DNA of 64,000 bases from Amazonocrinis nigriterrae CENA67 (GCF_016056305.1 NZ_JAECZC010000002.1:1-64000), one strand, 5' to 3'. Shown: positions 45,750-54,380, numbered from the stretch's first letter. Translations and numbers: made by a program. Notes: a model not told the origin generated them from the letters alone.

Positions 45750-47015
45750 TCACGAAATCACTACCACAGGCCCAATGTACTGTTCAAATGTAGGACTATT
45801 GGGATTTGTATCAACAGTAAAAAGACTTTCAGCACCATCTATTATTAGGCGTACCAAATAACTTCCTGGTAAACAATCAGTAATTGTAAAGGTAATAGAG
45901 TGAGTATTGCTACGTCGCTGTTTAGTTTGCTCAAAGGAATATCCTGCAAATTGTGTCAATGAAAGTTCAGTTAATACTAAAGTTACTTGCTGTCCTTTCT
46001 CAAGGGTGACATTAACTAACACTGAAACTTCCGCCGATCGCGTATCATTTTCCCTAACCTCTAAGTTAGTTACTGTCACTTCCTGAATAGTTGGACGTAA
46101 CAAAATTGGTACAACATTGGAATTAACATGTTGTTGGGGATGAATCACCTGTAAACTCTGGACTCCCGCCCGCAAGGAATTTACAGGTATGGAGGAGAGA
46201 TCTAAAGTTATTTGTCTGTCAGTTACAGCTTGTGGGGTTGCTTTGACATTACCGATACGTACTTGGATATTCTCTGCGCCTAACCTGTCACCTTGAATGA
46301 GCAAAGTGCTGGTAGCGAGAATCAAAGGCGTTGCTGCTTGTGGTGTTTGCCATAATTTAGCTAGCGCTTCTAAGACCTTGATTTGAGCGATCGCTGGCTG
46401 ATAAGGTGTGATCTGACGCCCAAGACTGCGTACAGGTATGGGTTTTTTGGGTATTTCACCGCTATCGATTAAGATGATACTTGCTTTATAAGCCATTGAT
46501 AGCGAGTAAGCGGTCTGAAAAAATACAGACCAAATTTTAGATATTTCTTCAATATTTAAATCGACAGGAGAAATAGAGATAGTTTCAACTTGTTCAGCGA
46601 GGTTAGAATCTGCCAAAAACGTCAAAGTTGAGTCTGCGACAGTCTCTTGAATCATCTGTTGGGTGAGAGTTGCTTTAGTATTGAAAGTGCGAATCACACT
46701 ACCCATCAAGCGCTGCGGTTCCAACTCCACCTCGTTACCATAGCAACTGAGCAAATAATAGAGATCTAAACCGGTTTGTGGTTGCTTAGTATATTTTTCA
46801 TTTGAAAAGCGTTGCCTTAAATCAGCACTGCGCCAAGCGGTATTTTGTAAAATATCATAGAGATAAATATTAACTCCCGCTTCTGGCGAACCAGTATTCA
46901 AGCGATCGGGTCTAACAGTTGTCACCCTCGCACCATCCACATCTACTTGTACACTAGCCTGCAACGTTCTTTGTAGAGTTGCAGTAACAGTGGCAATGGC
47001 TAAATAATTGCTCAT
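45750..47015 (-). CDS. DUF4255 (Pvc16-like) protein with C-terminal Ig/TIG-like domains
   Basis: This 421-aa protein has a DUF4255 domain at about 5-200 (VTATLQRTLQASVQVDVDGA, VNIYLYDILQNTAWRSADLR, YYLLSCYGNEVELEPQRLMG). Two beta-sandwich segments of TIG/IPT type follow to the end. DUF4255 proteins such as Afp16/Pvc16 cap the tube or sheath end and fix particle length. A shorter DUF4255 protein is encoded at 49946-50494 beside the sheath. The two may act at different ends or steps. It is on the minus strand with repeats on both sides. Confidence 0.85.
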   Translation of the reverse strand: MSNYLAIATVTATLQRTLQASVQVDVDGARVTTVRPDRLNTGSPEAGVNIYLYDILQNTAWRSADLRQRFSNEKYTKQPQTGLDLYYLLSCYGNEVELEPQRLMGSVIRTFNTKATLTQQMIQETVADSTLTFLADSNLAEQVETISISPVDLNIEEISKIWSVFFQTAYSLSMAYKASIILIDSGEIPKKPIPVRSLGRQITPYQPAIAQIKVLEALAKLWQTPQAATPLILATSTLLIQGDRLGAENIQVRIGNVKATPQAVTDRQITLDLSSIPVNSLRAGVQSLQVIHPQQHVNSNVVPILLRPTIQEVTVTNLEVRENDTRSAEVSVLVNVTLEKGQQVTLVLTELSLTQFAGYSFEQTKQRRSNTHSITFTITDCLPGSYLVRLIIDGAESLFTVDTNPNSPTFEQYIGPVVVIS

Positions 47016-47017
47016 TG

Positions 47018-47165
47018 GTCAGTTGTCATTTGTCAGTTGTCATTTGTTAGGAGTGCTGGGTGCTAACTCAGTGCTGAGTGCTGAGTGCTGAGTGCTGAGT
47101 TAGGAGTTGGGAGTTAAGAGTTAAGAGTTAGGAGTTAAGAGTTAAGAATTATCTTCCTCATCTCC
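47018..47165. repeat. STRR block (TGTCATT, TGCTGAG and GGAGTTA units)
   Basis: Several heptamer families lie one after another upstream of the DUF4255 gene and downstream of the response regulator. Confidence 0.8.
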
Positions 47166-47176
47166 CCTGCTCCCCA

Positions 47177-47857
47177 CTAAGGGCAAACCAAACCCAACTT
47201 GAGGGCTTTGACAATTGCCTGAGTGCGACTAGCAACACCTAATTTTTCAAAGATGGCTGTTAAATGAGCTTTAACGGTGGCGACTGTAATGTAAAGGCGA
47301 CCAGCGATTTGTTCGTTAGAAGCTCCTTGGACTAACCAGTTTAATACTTCTTTTTCTCGTTCGGTTAACTCAATGCCAGCACCAGTAGTCAAGGAGTGTC
47401 CTGTGTAGTAGTGAAACAACCTAAAAAAGCCTGTTGCTACTTCTGGAGGTAAATATATTTTGTTATTAATTACAGTAGTAATAGCTTCATGTAATTGGCT
47501 AGCTAATTGGTCTTTAAATACATAACCCCAAGCACCAGCTTGCATTGCTCGAAACACCCAATCATCTTGTTGATGTGCTGACAAAATTAGTACTTTCCCG
47601 TTATAAGATAATTCTGCCAAGCGATGTAAAGCTGTGATTCCATCTTCTGGTGGCAATTCCATATCCAGTAAAATTAAAGCGGGATGTTGTTCTGTGGTTA
47701 ACTTCACAGCTTGTTCAACAGAAGCAGCTTCTCCAACAATGTTGAAACCTACAGAACTACTATTGTTGTAAAAGTTTAATAAAATTCGTATTCCTTGGCG
47801 AAATTGCGGTTCATCATCTACAAGCAAAATTGAAACTAGCTCTTTTGCAACGCTCAT
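47177..47857 (-). CDS. NarL/FixJ-type response regulator
   Basis: I take the ATG at 47857 (MSVAKELVSILLVDDEPQFR, 226 aa). The longer in-frame extension upstream is encoded by GTAATTC heptamers (NYELRITNYELRIT) and is unlikely to be translated. The receiver domain (about 8-125) has VDDE, the phosphoacceptor Asp in LILLDMELPPEDG, LSAHQ and the Lys in VFKDQL. The C-terminal LuxR-type helix-turn-helix (about 160-220) reads LTEREKEVLNWLVQGASNEQIAGRL (split). It should bind DNA when phosphorylated. The histidine kinase upstream on the same strand is the likely partner, about 425 bases away across a repeat block. Confidence 0.93.
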   Translation of the reverse strand: MSVAKELVSILLVDDEPQFRQGIRILLNFYNNSSSVGFNIVGEAASVEQAVKLTTEQHPALILLDMELPPEDGITALHRLAELSYNGKVLILSAHQQDDWVFRAMQAGAWGYVFKDQLASQLHEAITTVINNKIYLPPEVATGFFRLFHYYTGHSLTTGAGIELTEREKEVLNWLVQGASNEQIAGRLYITVATVKAHLTAIFEKLGVASRTQAIVKALKLGLVCP

Positions 47858-47859
47858 AG

Positions 47860-47905
47860 TAATTCGTAATTCGTAATTCGTAATTCGTAATTCGTAATTA
47901 AGACA
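47860..47905. repeat. GTAATTC heptamer array in the response regulator leader
   Basis: About five AATTCGT/GTAATTC units sit directly upstream of the response-regulator ATG and occupy the expected leader, including the ribosome-binding region. Confidence 0.8.
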
Positions 47906-47984
47906 TACAGAACAAGGCTTTATATAGGCAGTTTTGACTTTTGTCCAATATATCCCTAGGCAGCAAGACAATAGTCATTTTCCA

Positions 47985-48275
47985 CCCATCCCCCATTCCC
48001 AATTCCCAATTGCCCCTAATCCCCAACGCCACATGCTCCACTTGGTGAGGCAGTCGCAGTCTTGGCGGCTTCCGCCGATTGCGTTAGCGAAGCGTTAGCG
48101 ACGCAGGAGCGTCACTGCCGAACCCGAAGGGGGAGACCCCAAGACCCTTACGGGTTCGGCAGTTACTCCACTTGGGGAGACCCCAAGACCGTACTGCCTC
48201 ACCGCAGTGGCTCCTCCCTTCGGTCGTGGGGGCCCCGAATTCCCCATTCCCAATTCCCAATTCCCAATTCCCCAT
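47985..48275. repeat. Compound dispersed repeat between histidine kinase and response regulator
   Basis: Contains CCCCAATTCCC heptamer runs, a long copy of the GCGTTAGCGAAG / GACGCAGGAGCGTCACTGC dispersed repeat (about 48045-48200) and the GGTCGTGGGGGCCCC block (48221-48236). The repeat contains inverted segments such as CTTGGGGAGACCCCAAG (48171-48187). No credible gene is present. Confidence 0.8.
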
Positions 48276-48281
48276 ACTTCA

Positions 48282-49463
48282 TTACCTTTTAATCGGTAGG
48301 GTAAAGGAGAATTGAGCGCCACCATCGGCAATATTATCTGCCCATAAGCTGCCTTGATGGTCTAGAATGATTTTTTGTGCGATCGCTAATCCTAAGCCTG
48401 TACCCCCTAAACGCCGAGAATAATATGGTTTGAATATTTGCTTCAAGTCGTCTTCGGAAATTCCCGAACCGCGATCGCGAATTTCCACTAAAACTTCATG
48501 ATTGTACACATGCCAATTGCAATTCACTGTCCCAGAATCAGGGCTAAAATGAACTGCGTTCGCTAATAAGTTGTCAAAAACCTGTTTTATCTGCCAGCTG
48601 TCAACTGTCACATACACAGGTTTATCAGGATAATGGATTTGTAATTTTTTCTGTTTTAACCAGGGTTCTAAATTTTTAATACTTTCAGCAACAATTGTTT
48701 GCAAATTATGTTGCTTTATCTGTAATCTTGCTTGTTGCCCATAGTAAAGTAAATCGGTCAACTTAGCACTGAGTTCATCTACTGTTTTGCGAATCAGTGT
48801 AGCCTGTTCTTGCAAACACCCATTAGGCAAAGCTAAGCGGAGATTTTCTGCATACAGATTAATTAATGCTAAAGGGTTCCGCAGTTGATGTTCTGCTCGT
48901 CCTAGTGTTTGAGATAAAGATGCAATTTCTCTCATGTGATGCGATCGCTCTTTATACATTACTAAATATTCACTCAATATCTGAGCATTATTAAGTATCA
49001 ATTGTTGCTGTCTATTTGAAAGCATTTCAGTAGTGCATACAAGTATATATTCTGCTGCTACTGGACTCTGTTCACCTACACAGCAAATATACACGTAATA
49101 TTGTTCTGTAATGCTGAACTCTCTGATTTCCAGAAGAGGCAATTCTTCTAGCAACCATTTTTCTTCTTGCAGATATAAATAGAGGTGAGATTGCCTAGAT
49201 GCAAAGCCATCTGTGTTTAAATATGGTGTAGCCTGTGCGGAAAGCATTTGGTCTTGTATACATTCCGCAACTATTTGGCGCTTTCCTGTATCCAAATTGA
49301 AATATACAGAAAAGACAGCCACACTTTCAAGCATAGTCACTAACTGTTGAACAATCAGTTGGCAAATCCTGTTAACATCAACTTCCGACAACTTACTTGG
49401 TAAATTGTGCGTAGATGAAGGTAGAGGCGTATGAGCAGTTAAATCTTGAGTAGCAGCCTTCAT
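48282..49463 (-). CDS. Sensor histidine kinase with GAF-like N-terminus
   Basis: This 393-aa soluble kinase has a GAF-like sensor region (about 25-150; VTMLESVAVFSVYFNLDTG, IYCC-like YYVYICCVGEQ). A HisKA-type dimerisation helix follows with the phospho-His in AEHQLRNPLAL (near residue 191), an HQLRNPL variant of HELRTPL. The ATPase domain has DNLLANAVHF (N box), RDRGSGISEDD (G1) and GGTGLGLAIAQ (G2). No transmembrane helix is seen. Downstream on the same strand is a NarL-type response regulator. The pair lies between two CIS gene blocks, so CIS regulation is a possibility without direct evidence. Confidence 0.9.
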   Translation of the reverse strand: MKAATQDLTAHTPLPSSTHNLPSKLSEVDVNRICQLIVQQLVTMLESVAVFSVYFNLDTGKRQIVAECIQDQMLSAQATPYLNTDGFASRQSHLYLYLQEEKWLLEELPLLEIREFSITEQYYVYICCVGEQSPVAAEYILVCTTEMLSNRQQQLILNNAQILSEYLVMYKERSHHMREIASLSQTLGRAEHQLRNPLALINLYAENLRLALPNGCLQEQATLIRKTVDELSAKLTDLLYYGQQARLQIKQHNLQTIVAESIKNLEPWLKQKKLQIHYPDKPVYVTVDSWQIKQVFDNLLANAVHFSPDSGTVNCNWHVYNHEVLVEIRDRGSGISEDDLKQIFKPYYSRRLGGTGLGLAIAQKIILDHQGSLWADNIADGGAQFSFTLPIKR

Positions 49464-49945
49464 CTTTTACTCTCCGACATACTCGAACAGCAAAAAGCCT
49501 TGCAGATGCTACAAGCTCTCCAATCTTTTCTCAAGTGGAAATTATGCTTCTTACTGTATAAATACGGACTAATATAGCTTACATTCCTAAGTTTGCAATG
49601 TCAGCAATTGCAACATTTATTTTAGAATATCGACCAAAGTCTAATAACTACTAGACTGTTAGATCTTTAAGCTATGAATAGCTAGCCCTAATCAGGTTTA
49701 TTTCGTTTTGTAAGCCCTTCATTTTTCCGTAGGGTAGGTAGTAATACCAATTGAAAAAAATAAGTATAGACGCACTATTTTACGTTTATACAGGAATATT
49801 ACTAATTAAAAATTGGTATAATTTGCTGCTTACATTAGGAACTTTGGTAAGGACGCTCCAACCTCTAGACATTCATTTTGGTGGCATCAAATAAACCTAC
49901 CAAGATGATTGGCAAAGCATTCAAGTAACCCTGCTGTTGTGTCTT
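49464..49945. other. Divergent promoter region upstream of the plus-strand CIS arm
   Basis: About 480 bases between the divergent histidine kinase and DUF4255 genes. It holds the 76-base ATACCAATT element at 49744-49819 and is otherwise AT-rich and non-repetitive. Promoters for both directions should lie here. No RNA gene was recognised. Confidence 0.5.
49744..49819. mobile_element. Small inverted-repeat element (ATACCAATT termini)
   Basis: ATACCAATT at 49744-49752 pairs with AATTGGTAT at 49811-49819. A second element with the same termini lies at 61026-61136. This looks like a tiny non-autonomous element or dispersed palindromic repeat. Confidence 0.55.
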
Positions 49946-50494
49946 ATGATCCCAGCTGCTACCCAGACTTTAGCAGAAATTTTAGCTGACGGGATTTCCC
50001 TGCTCAGTACAGAGCAAATTGATTTCAACCACCCTGGTATGGAACAAAATGTAAACCCCAGGCTGAACTTGTACTGTTACAACATCCGAGAAAATGTTTA
50101 CATACAGCAATCAGTTTCTCGCCATCCAGTCGAGCAGGGGATACAAATGCTATCACCTAGATGGTTTGATGTGTCATTTCTGGTGAGTGCCTGGGACTTC
50201 ACCAGTTTGGGAGAACAACGTCTGCTGTCAGAAGTATTGATACTACTGTTACATCACCACTCGTTACAAGAGGAGGTGCTAGCACCAGCCTTACGCGGTC
50301 ATGGCGAATTGTCAATGACCGTTTCTGCTATTCATCCCATCGATGCTGCTGCTTTGTGGAGTGCTTTGGGTGTGCCATTACGTCCAGCTTTGTATGTGAC
50401 GTTAACAATACCCTTTAACCTACAAAGCAATCTCTTAAACAATAAGGCAGAAAGCTGGAGGCAGGAGTTAGGAGTTAGGAGTGCTGAGTGCTGA
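49946..50494 (+). CDS. DUF4255 (Pvc16-like) tube/sheath cap protein
   Basis: I take the ATG at 49946 (MIPAATQTLAEILADGIS, 182 aa); a TTG three codons upstream is less likely. It is a single DUF4255 domain: VNPRLNLYCYNIRENVYIQQ, PRWFDVSFLVSAWDFTSLGEQRLL (split) and LRPALYVTLTIPF. Afp16/Pvc16-type proteins terminate the tube and sheath at the far end from the baseplate. The last ~14 residues (SWRQELGVRSAEC) come from GGAGTTA/TGCTGAG repeats, and the stop TGA itself lies in the TGCTGAG array. The original C-terminus may thus have been replaced. The gene precedes the sheath gene. Confidence 0.87.
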   Translation: MIPAATQTLAEILADGISLLSTEQIDFNHPGMEQNVNPRLNLYCYNIRENVYIQQSVSRHPVEQGIQMLSPRWFDVSFLVSAWDFTSLGEQRLLSEVLILLLHHHSLQEEVLAPALRGHGELSMTVSAIHPIDAAALWSALGVPLRPALYVTLTIPFNLQSNLLNNKAESWRQELGVRSAEC

Positions 50495-50640
50495 GTGCTG
50501 AGTTAAAAGTTAAGAGTTTTTCTTCCCCTGCTCCGAAAGCTCCCCCGCTCCCCTGTGCCCCTAATCCCCACTCCCCTTCGGTCGTGGGGGCCCCGAGTTC
50601 CCCTGCTTCCCCTGCTCCCTTGTGACTACGGCTATACTTC
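50460..50640. repeat. STRR and dispersed block between cap and sheath genes
   Basis: GGAGTTA and TGCTGAG heptamers overlap the end of the cap gene. They are followed by the GGTCGTGGGGGCCCCGAGTT block (50580-50600), also found at the left edge and near 5830 and 48220. Confidence 0.8.
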
Positions 50641-50679
50641 ATCTTTCACATTTCATACTTCATAGGAAAATGACTCACT

Positions 50680-52353
50680 ATGCCTAGACTGGATTACTTT
50701 GCACCTGGTGTTTACGTCGAAGAAGTAGACCGAGGTAGCCGCCCAATAGAGGGTGTGAGTACTAATATTGCTGGCTTTATCGGCTTTACCGAAGATGTGC
50801 GCGGTGATGCCGAATTGTTTAAACCAATGTTGGTGACATCGTGGAACGAGTATTTGGAATACTTTGCCAAACAAGGTTCCGATGGTTATACAGATTTCGA
50901 TGCTTATTTACCCTTTGCCGTCAATGGTTGGTTTTTGAATGGGGGAGGGCGTTGTTGGGTAGCAAGTATCGGCACTAAACTCCCAGGTACCCAGCCACCA
51001 CCCACCGAAGAAAGTGCGCTCAAGATTCGCACTACAGGTAATCGTCCCTCTTTGCAGTTAGCCCTCAAGCCTGCTGAAGGTGAAAATGACCAAACTGGGG
51101 AAGAAGGTAGATTGAATGTTGTCATTACCGAAAGTCAGCCTCGTCCACCAGAAAACCCAGAAGCAGAACCACCATTAAATACTGGTGAATTCTTTAAAGT
51201 CGTAATTAGTCGGAATGGAGAAGTTTTAGAAGAGTACGACCATCTGTCGATGAACCCACAAGTTCAAGCAGAAGCCGGTACTTATGCTTTAACAGCTTTG
51301 CAAGAATCTCAGTTTGTAGCCGCAGTTGATTTAGAGTCTCCAGGACAACCCTTATCTCGCCGTCCAGCAAACGGTTTCTATGAGGTGAGTCCTCCCCCAT
51401 TGATATCTACACCAGACCGCTTTCCACGAGATGTGCAAGGGGTACGCGACGATCGCACCGGTATGCAAGGTATCTTTGAAATTGACGAAGTTACCATGAT
51501 TGCCTTCCCTGACTTGTTGCGGGCATATCAAAACGGCATCTTGGATCTCGACCAAGTGCATGGGATTATGGAGACAATGGTCAGTCTGTGCGAAAATACG
51601 GCCCCCAACCGGATGGTAGTGCTAGACCCGCCGCCGTGCAAGGGTGGTGGTACGGCTGTATCTCCTACCCAGGTGAAGCCGCAGCATATCGCCCAATGGT
51701 TGAGTGCATTTAATCGGCGATCGCAATTTGCCGCCCTTTACTACCCTTGGATTAAAGTACCAAACCCCCGCAACGGCGGTAGACCAATTCTGATTCCCCC
51801 TTCTGGTCACATGCTAGGAGTCTGGTGTCGCACAGATGAAACGCGAGGAGTCTATAAAGCCCCCGCTAACGATACACCAAGAGGTGTAATTGGTTTAGCC
51901 TATGAAACCAACTTGCGCGAACAAGAACTCTTGAACCCCTTGGGAATCAACTGTATCCGCACCTTCCCCAACCGAGGTATCCGGATTTGGGGCGCCCGGA
52001 CTTTAGTAGAACCAGATAATGTGCAATGGCGCTATATCAGCGTCCGCCGCTTGATGAGTTATATCGAAAAATCAGTAGAACTCGGTACTCAGTGGGTAGT
52101 ATTTGAGCCTAACGATCAAGATTTATGGGCACGTGTCACCCGCACCGTCAGCAACTTCCTAGAAAGACTCTGGCGGGAAGGTGCTTTATTTGGTGCTTCA
52201 GCTGCGGAAGCTTTTTACGTCAAGTGCGACGCCAGTATCAACACTCACGAAACTATGATGTTGGGTCGTTTATATATCGAAGTTGGTGTTTGTCCAGTCA
52301 GGCCGGCGGAATTTGTCATCTTCCGCTTTAGTCAGTGGTCGCCTAACCAGTGA
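50680..52353 (+). CDS. Contractile sheath protein (Afp2/gp18-like)
   Basis: This 557-aa protein is the tail sheath. It begins MPRLDYFAPGVYVEEVDRGS, the conserved N-terminal arm, then PIEGVSTNIAGFIGFTEDV. The variable middle (about 110-250) is followed by the core with NRMVVLDPP, WIKVPNPRNGGRPILIPPSGH (split) and GVYKAPANDTPRGV. The conserved C-terminal end has RRLMSYIEKSVELGTQWVVFEPND (split) and VRPAEFVIFRFSQW. The sheath wraps the inner tube and contracts to drive it through a target membrane. An AGGAAAA sequence lies upstream of the ATG. The gene is followed by two tube genes after a dispersed repeat. Confidence 0.96.
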   Translation: MPRLDYFAPGVYVEEVDRGSRPIEGVSTNIAGFIGFTEDVRGDAELFKPMLVTSWNEYLEYFAKQGSDGYTDFDAYLPFAVNGWFLNGGGRCWVASIGTKLPGTQPPPTEESALKIRTTGNRPSLQLALKPAEGENDQTGEEGRLNVVITESQPRPPENPEAEPPLNTGEFFKVVISRNGEVLEEYDHLSMNPQVQAEAGTYALTALQESQFVAAVDLESPGQPLSRRPANGFYEVSPPPLISTPDRFPRDVQGVRDDRTGMQGIFEIDEVTMIAFPDLLRAYQNGILDLDQVHGIMETMVSLCENTAPNRMVVLDPPPCKGGGTAVSPTQVKPQHIAQWLSAFNRRSQFAALYYPWIKVPNPRNGGRPILIPPSGHMLGVWCRTDETRGVYKAPANDTPRGVIGLAYETNLREQELLNPLGINCIRTFPNRGIRIWGARTLVEPDNVQWRYISVRRLMSYIEKSVELGTQWVVFEPNDQDLWARVTRTVSNFLERLWREGALFGASAAEAFYVKCDASINTHETMMLGRLYIEVGVCPVRPAEFVIFRFSQWSPNQ

Positions 52354-52375
52354 TAGCAATTTTGATGAGGTAGCA

Positions 52376-52458
52376 CCCGTCTTGGCGCCTTGCGTCGATA
52401 GGGGACTACCGATCTTCGCAGCGGTAGCGAGCTTGCGAGCGTCACCCGGAGGGATTTT
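52376..52458. repeat. Dispersed repeat copy between sheath and tube genes
   Basis: A partial copy of the TTGGCGCC...GCAGCGGTAGCGAGCTTGCGAGCGTCACCC family lies between the sheath and first tube gene. A similar segment occurs inverted at 58800-58850. Confidence 0.65.
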
Positions 52459-52611
52459 AGATTTTGGATTTTGGATTTAAAGCCTTTATTTCAAGGTTGT
52501 TTCCGAAATTTAAAACACTAATAAATATCCAAATTCTTGCTCAATTTTAACTGACTTACAGGGTAATATTTTAGCTCTGTAAGTCCAAAATTACGACAAC
52601 TTAAATAAACC

Positions 52612-52617
52612 AAGGAG
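52612..52617 (+). promoter_or_regulatory. Strong ribosome-binding site of the first tube gene
   Basis: AAGGAG lies 8 bases before the ATG at 52626. It is one of the best Shine-Dalgarno matches in the window and fits the high expression expected of a tube protein. Confidence 0.7.
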
Positions 52618-52625
52618 TCATTGAA

Positions 52626-53111
52626 ATGGCTGAACTTAAACCTATCGCCGCCAGTAATTTTTACTTTGAAATAGATAGTATGACCGATATGGCTTTTACC
52701 AAAGTTGGTGGAGTCAAATTTGAAGCAAAAGTCAAAGGACAAGATAAACCTTTGATGTCTACTAAAGGAGGAACAACAATTAGACAAATTAACTCTGCTG
52801 GTTTTGAAGGACTGTTTACAATTGAAGTTTCAACTTTGATGAGTGGTGATGATGATAGCACTAGCAAGAAAATGTATGCTTGGTTTAAAAAGTGTATGCC
52901 CAAAGCTGAAAAAGGCGAAGGGAAATGGTTAGATAGTAAAAAAACAGGCTCTATAGTTGCCTATGATACTGATGGAAATGAAGTTCTCCGTTGGGATTTA
53001 AAAGAAGCTTGGCCATCTGAGTATAAAATTGGGGATTTAGATGTGAATGGCAACGATTATATCGAAGAAACTTACACCCTTACTTGTGAAAATATCAATC
53101 GTACTAAATAG
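52626..53111 (+). CDS. Inner tube protein, gp19-like (Cis1-like), copy A
   Basis: This 161-aa gp19-fold protein has AASNFYFEIDSMTDMAFTKVGG (about 8-29) near the start, then EVLRWDLKEAWPSEYKIGDLDV (split). It ends YIEETYTLTCENINRTK. Such proteins stack as hexameric rings to form the inner tube. It follows the sheath gene and is followed 57 bases later by a second tube-like gene, so one particle may use both. Confidence 0.93.
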   Translation: MAELKPIAASNFYFEIDSMTDMAFTKVGGVKFEAKVKGQDKPLMSTKGGTTIRQINSAGFEGLFTIEVSTLMSGDDDSTSKKMYAWFKKCMPKAEKGEGKWLDSKKTGSIVAYDTDGNEVLRWDLKEAWPSEYKIGDLDVNGNDYIEETYTLTCENINRTK

Positions 53112-53156
53112 ATTTTAATTTTTTCTTCTGATTAATTACTCATTACCTAATTACCT

Positions 53157-53161
53157 GGAGG
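53157..53161 (+). promoter_or_regulatory. Ribosome-binding site deciding the start of tube copy B
   Basis: GGAGG lies 7 bases before the ATG at 53169. This favours that start over the TTG at 53163. Confidence 0.7.
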
Positions 53162-53168
53162 TTTGTTT

Positions 53169-53633
53169 ATGGCAGAATTTATTTCTAATGCCAAGTTTTA
53201 CTTTGAAGCTGATGGTCTGACTGAAATTTTGATACAGAAAATCAGTGGTATGCAAATGAAAATGACAGTTGCAGGAGGGGATGCACCTATTGGTGTAACT
53301 AAGGATGGCAAAACTCAGACACAAGCTACTATTGGTGGCGTAGAATGCTCTGAGATTACTATTGAGTGTGTGGCAACTGCTGATTCTAAACAGTTGCTTG
53401 ATTGGTATAACAAATGCCATGCTGAAGCCCTCTCAGGAGGTAAATCAGAGGGTCGCAAGAATCGCAAACTAGGCAAACTTTCTATCTATGATGGTCAAGA
53501 TGAAAAAGTTCAATACGAATTTACAGATGTCTTTCCTACCAGTTATGGAACAGGAGATTTTTCAGCAGGTAGTGGAGATTTACTCACAGAAACAGTGACA
53601 GTTGGCTTCACCTACTTTGAACGTAAGAAGTAA
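53169..53633 (+). CDS. Inner tube protein, gp19-like (Cis1-like), copy B
   Basis: This 154-aa protein starts MAEFISNAKFYFEADGLTEI. It has the gp19 layout: ISGMQMKMTVAGGDAPIGVT, VECSEITIECVATADSKQLL and ends ETVTVGFTYFERKK. It is clearly related to copy A in pattern but strongly diverged, so the two are unlikely to be interchangeable. It is followed by a stem-loop at 53643-53680. Confidence 0.93.
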   Translation: MAEFISNAKFYFEADGLTEILIQKISGMQMKMTVAGGDAPIGVTKDGKTQTQATIGGVECSEITIECVATADSKQLLDWYNKCHAEALSGGKSEGRKNRKLGKLSIYDGQDEKVQYEFTDVFPTSYGTGDFSAGSGDLLTETVTVGFTYFERKK

Positions 53634-53642
53634 AGATCAAGT

Positions 53643-53680
53643 CTGAAGGCTTCAATTTCATCCTTCAGGCTTTATCTTTT
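53643..53680 (+). terminator. Terminator after tube copy B
   Basis: CTGAAGG (53643-53649) pairs with CCTTCAG (53662-53668) and is followed by TTTATCTTTT (53671-53680). This fits an intrinsic terminator that would end or reduce the cap-sheath-tube transcript. Confidence 0.6.
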
Positions 53681-53837
53681 ACATTCATACAGCAATCCTA
53701 AATTATTTGTGAACATATTCTCTCTTTTCTTCCTTTGCGTACTTTGCGTACTTGGTGGTTCGTTTTTATGATTTTTTGTCCACCAGCTATTTAGAATTGC
53801 TGTACTGATTTCACCTTTTTTGAAGACGTGAAAATTT

Positions 53838-54329
53838 ATGTCTGAATTTCCAGAAATTTTGACAAATAGCCGTTTTTATCTAGAACTCAAACTAGATGGT
53901 AGTCAAGAACCAGTAGATGGTTACTTTATGGAATGTCAAGGCTTTAAAACTACCCAACAGGTAATAGAAATTTCCGAAGTTACACCCCTGACTTGGGGTA
54001 AAGCAGGAAATACTAACGGCAGAATTGTCCGTACTAAAATTCCTGGAAATGTAACTTATTCTAATATTATTCTGCGCCGGGGTTTAACTATTTCTATGAC
54101 AATGTGGAACTGGTTAGCTGCTATTCAAGAAGGAAAGTGGAGCGAACAAAGGCGAGATGGTTCTTTAGTAATTTACAATCAAGCAGCTAATGAGCAGTTT
54201 CGATTAGAATTCAAAAATGCCTGGCCTACTGGATATACAATTTCTGATGTGAAAGCTGCTGGTAGTGAACATGAAATTGAGGAGATAGAAGTAGTGGTTG
54301 AAGAATTAAAGCGGGTTCAGGTAAGCTAA
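53838..54329 (+). CDS. gp19-like tube-fold protein
   Basis: This 163-aa protein has NSRFYLELKLDGSQEPVDGYFME with ECQGFKT near 35, LRRGLTISMTMWNWLAAIQEG and a closing EIEEIEVVVEELKRVQ. The ECQGF and WNW features group it with tube-initiator (Afp5-like) proteins rather than bulk tube. It is therefore closer in type to the protein at 37646-38149. The gene has its own leader after the terminator. Confidence 0.9.
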   Translation: MSEFPEILTNSRFYLELKLDGSQEPVDGYFMECQGFKTTQQVIEISEVTPLTWGKAGNTNGRIVRTKIPGNVTYSNIILRRGLTISMTMWNWLAAIQEGKWSEQRRDGSLVIYNQAANEQFRLEFKNAWPTGYTISDVKAAGSEHEIEEIEVVVEELKRVQVS

Positions 54330-54380
54330 TCTTGATTTATTAACTTGACGCTACTGGCCTGTACATTAGCTGAGTACCGA

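Noticed and set aside
47858-47971. Upstream extension of the response regulator (38 extra residues)
   Set aside because: The extension is translated GTAATTC heptamer DNA (NYELRITNYELRIT) and precedes the normal receiver-domain start.
48062-48331. Several short open frames between histidine kinase and response regulator
   Set aside because: They all lie in the dispersed repeat family and its STRR flanks, in overlapping frames on both strands.
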